This document shows positions 61,468-64,000 of a stretch of DNA of 64,000 nucleotides, piece by piece. Source of the stretch: Isoetes taiwanensis. Its lineage: Eukaryota > Streptophyta > Lycopodiopsida > Isoetales > Isoetaceae. The notes under the pieces are model-generated. The model worked only from the letters and a program-made list of their open reading frames with translations. It was not told the DNA's origin and ran no database searches. The DNA lies in the NCBI GenBank assembly GCA_021234155.1, contig JAJEKV010000092.1, positions 3,546,561 to 3,610,560 on the forward strand, written 5' to 3'. The position numbers and the translations under genes were made by a program. Every line of letters starts with the position of its first letter. Position 1 is the stretch's first letter.

Positions 61468-62285
61468 ATTTTTTGTTTAAGTTCAGATGCTACAACGTTT
61501 CTATCATACCAAAATGAACAATAGTCGTGCTATAATGTTTGTATCGTTCCAACAGTAGTCAAAATAATGTGATTTAAGCCTGTCTACTATTGCACTCGTC
61601 TATGCTGCCCTAAAGATCCGGAAGTGTTGATTCACAATTATTCGAAGTTTAATGTAATTTTCGAGATGGCATCTTTAATTGCTGAATAAGATAGCATCTA
61701 GTTTAGATACTCCACAATTTTCTACATGATATTATCCATTATCCACTCTTAATGTTGTTCAAGGTAGAAATAAACTATTTGCATTTCATCCTCAAATCAC
61801 ACTCAATGGTTGCTACGTTGACAAATTTTTCTCTTCATTCTAGTTCATATATGTATTTGGAGAGCCTGATTTGGAGCGCCTCATTTAGAGATCATTTCCG
61901 AACCAATGGACTAACTAAATAATGTAGTGGATGAAGAAAGATATAGAGACTGTTAGACAAAGAAATGGAGGAAAAAACCCTATTGAAGGGGATCAACGGC
62001 TTGAGTTAGATACTATTTTGTACTCATGGACCCCAAATCACCTCACGCAGGAATGGTGGGTTACAATATCATTTGATGTGAAGAAAAAAAATATGATATC
62101 TCTAGGGTTATCTTTTGAAAAGTAATTGTCATTATGCTTGAAAAGACATATATGTAAAATGTTTTCTAGTGTTAATGCAATCTTGTTGTGCTATCATTCC
62201 ATATATAAAGCAGTATGTTTTCTGTTCTTAAAAAATAGGGAAGTAATTTTTCTGGGCTGAGCACAGCCCTGGCGCTGACACGCAT
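61468..62285. other. Intergenic DNA, no recognised gene
   Basis: A 64-codon plus-strand frame at 61931-62125 is not recognised. No repeats or ends seen. Confidence 0.45.
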
Positions 62286-62729
62286 GTGTCCATTGCATTT
62301 TCCAATTCCAATAAAAAGAAAAATCTCCAGCCCGCCACGTGCACTCACTTATTCAAGGCATTAATTTGTGTCCAGGACATTTATGAGCATTTATGGCGGA
62401 TTTATGAGCATTTATGTTCTTCCGCCTGGATGCTATCTCTGTACTACTGTTATCCGGACCATGAGACGGCAGCTCCTGGACAACAGCACAAAAATATCAT
62501 CGATGATCCGAAATGCAGCAGAAACTTGGAAAAACTTTACCGCAGAAACTCTGCTTCTAGAACAGCCTCCCTCCTCGCCGTTAAGGTAGAAATGGAACAT
62601 CTTATTATCTCAATCCTAGATGATCCTTCTGTTAGCAGAGTAATGCGCGAGGCTGGATTTTCCAGTACCCATGTTAAATCTTCGCCTCGAAGATCATCCT
62701 TCCTCTTTCCAGATTCGTGGGCAGATTAG
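62286..62729 (+). pseudogene. SMXL: SMXL (SMAX1-like) Clp-N domain fragment
   Basis: The 3' part of this 147-codon frame (from about 62565) reads [20 protein letters not shown] and [12 protein letters not shown], which is the hallmark of the N-terminal double Clp-N domain of SMXL/D53 proteins, the repressors degraded in karrikin and strigolactone signalling. The upstream residues do not match the family and the frame ends soon after THVKSS, so neither the ATPase core nor the degron is present. It is an isolated exon piece or retro-fragment; the sequence around shows no other SMXL exon. Confidence 0.8.
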
Positions 62730-63205
62730 CCTGAAATGCCCACGAATTTGAAGTTGCTGTTACTGAACATGGCTTTTAGCAATGCAGTCTCTGCTTGCTG
62801 CTGGTTGTGACCACTATTTATCTATTCACTTGGAAATGATAAGAATTCAATACAGTATACTTTTGCGAAGACGTCAAGTATGCATACACTATGATATTCA
62901 ACACTTCATATGGTCAAACGCCGGTACCCAGGAATAAAAGAAAAAGGGCAGGCATAGTATCTTATGTTTTGGAGATTAACCGCAAAGACACGGGCTTTGT
63001 TTTTGCGTCCATTTGTGCCATAATCTTCTGTATTTTTTTGTATTGTAAAAATTTATGGAGTCTTCTATCATAAGTAAGTTGGTATGAATAGGGCATCATA
63101 TCCGACTAGTCTTTCCTTTCTTCGGTATGGTTTTCTCATGAAGTTATTTGTAATGTAAGGTACTAGTTCATAGATCTCCATCACACAACAAACGTCTCTT
63201 ATACA
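62730..63205. other. Intergenic DNA, no recognised gene
   Basis: A 60-codon plus-strand frame at 62891-63073 ends in a hydrophobic segment; not recognised. Confidence 0.4.
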
Positions 63206-63431
63206 AGAATCATTTGAGTGGTCGTCAGCAAGCCAATGATAGTGAGAAGAAAACAACCCACAACAGCCAACATTATGTGCTAGATGTTGAAGAATTGCAT
63301 TCCGCAATAGCCTGGCCATCTGATGTTGATGTACCTCGACCAAGCTCATCCAATGCAACAACAGAGTTTTTTGTTGCATGACTCTGAATGTGAAGCAAGG
63401 ACAATAAATTACTATCCTGAAGCCCACAGCC
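63206..63431 (-). pseudogene. MSH6: MSH6 ATPase domain fragment
   Basis: The minus-strand frame reads NSVVALDELGRGTSTSDGQA, the Walker B/signature block of eukaryotic MutS homologues; the SDGQAIA ending is that of MSH6 rather than MSH7 or MSH2. One frameshift near 63313 then leads into AILQHLAHNV, CGLFSSHYHWLADDH, the following block of the same domain. Mismatch-repair function is impossible from a 75-residue, frameshifted piece with no Walker A. No other MSH6 exon is visible in the window. Confidence 0.85.
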
Positions 63432-64000
63432 AAATAAACAAAAGCTTAGTTCATCCATGTTCTACACATAGAAAAAAGAAAATTTGCTTAGAAACAGATG
63501 CAAGATAATGTGGACAGACGATGTAGAACCAGATGACCACTAAGTTTTTAAGTTTTTTAGACAACAGAAGTGCACTTCCTCTACTTTTGAGACAACTGGA
63601 AAGAGAAACGTTCGCGGCGGCCTTGGCCGCCGCGATAAGTTTTTTGTAATTATAAAAGAAATCAAATTCTCCATGCCAATTTACTAACCCATACAATAGC
63701 AACCCCTGAATTGCCCAAAATTGACATAAACCAAATTTAGTTGAATGATGGTTCATTACTCTTCCGTTGGATTGTGCTTGCTTGGTATAAGTCGTGCATT
63801 TATTGAATGTGGATTTTCTTACATTTCAAATTCGTGTAGTTTTCTATTCATGTCATTCAAGGTTACAGTAAGTAATTTGTTCATTTGGTTCATCAATGGT
63901 ATTCTGTTGCTCCAGATTTATTCTTCCCTCATTCTGTGGCGTCATTTCAGGCGTACTAAAAAGTTTGCGGAACAAAATAAGGGTGAGATTCCACTGCCGC
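63432..64000. other. Window end, no recognised gene
   Basis: A 22-bp GC-only hairpin (CGCGGCGGCC, TT, GGCCGCCGCG) stands at 63613-63634 in otherwise AT-rich DNA. The frame at 63451-63756 is not recognised. Confidence 0.5.

Overview
The window is nuclear DNA from a land plant. It is AT-rich, spliced genes with GT-AG introns are sparse, and plant-type LINEs (reverse transcriptase followed by a zf-RVT-like C-terminus) and Helitron remains are abundant. Fragments or genes of the plant families FLOE/DUF1421, SMXL, MSH6 and RPA70 are present. The FLOE N-terminus is unlike the flowering-plant members I know, so a fern, lycophyte or gymnosperm is my guess, but the sequence does not settle it.

Layout. 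Bases 1-18686 and 24423-43194 are the same 18.7 kb segment in the same orientation, with a constant offset of about 24.42 kb. They differ only by scattered single-base and short indel changes, many of them at CG and CAG/CTG sites. The second copy keeps clean reading frames and the first is broken. The segment holds, in order, coding-like remnants, a minus-strand LINE (LINE-B) split by a plus-strand LINE (LINE-A) with a 14-bp target-site duplication, a three-exon minus-strand FLOE-like gene, short tandem repeats, a 3 x 552-bp tandem array, about 2.5 kb of unassigned DNA, an array of about 14 degenerate GGCACTAAGGCC-like motifs, and the 3' part of a small acidic, Ser/Arg-rich protein gene. Between the copies (18687-24422) lies 5.7 kb with no recognisable gene. 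The second copy runs on past 43194 into the 5' part of the acidic-protein gene.

From 43.3 kb on the DNA occurs once: a 321-bp MITE inside an unidentified coding-like segment (46.3-47.5 kb), a plus-strand Helitron helicase fragment (48.3-48.7 kb), a degenerate minus-strand Helitron (50.7-54.5 kb) with a RepHel pseudogene followed by an intron-bearing RPA70-like gene, a single stem-loop and then three tandem 155-158-bp foldbacks (55.0-55.6 kb), two large palindromes, LINE-D (56.7-59.26 kb) with an unusual 3' ORF paralogous to the 46-47.5 kb segment, a 5'-truncated LINE-C (60.2-61.5 kb), and fragments of an SMXL gene (62.3-62.7 kb) and an MSH6 gene (63.2-63.4 kb).

The only gene that looks intact is the FLOE-like gene at 31903-34339; the acidic-protein gene at 42741-43289 may be a second. 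The rest is a nested landscape of transposons and captured or decayed host fragments. The strongest points for follow-up are the three tandem foldbacks, the RPA-carrying Helitron, the paralogous ORF shared by LINE-D and the 46 kb locus, and the methylation-context pattern of differences between the two 18.7-kb copies, which suggests a false duplication in the assembly.
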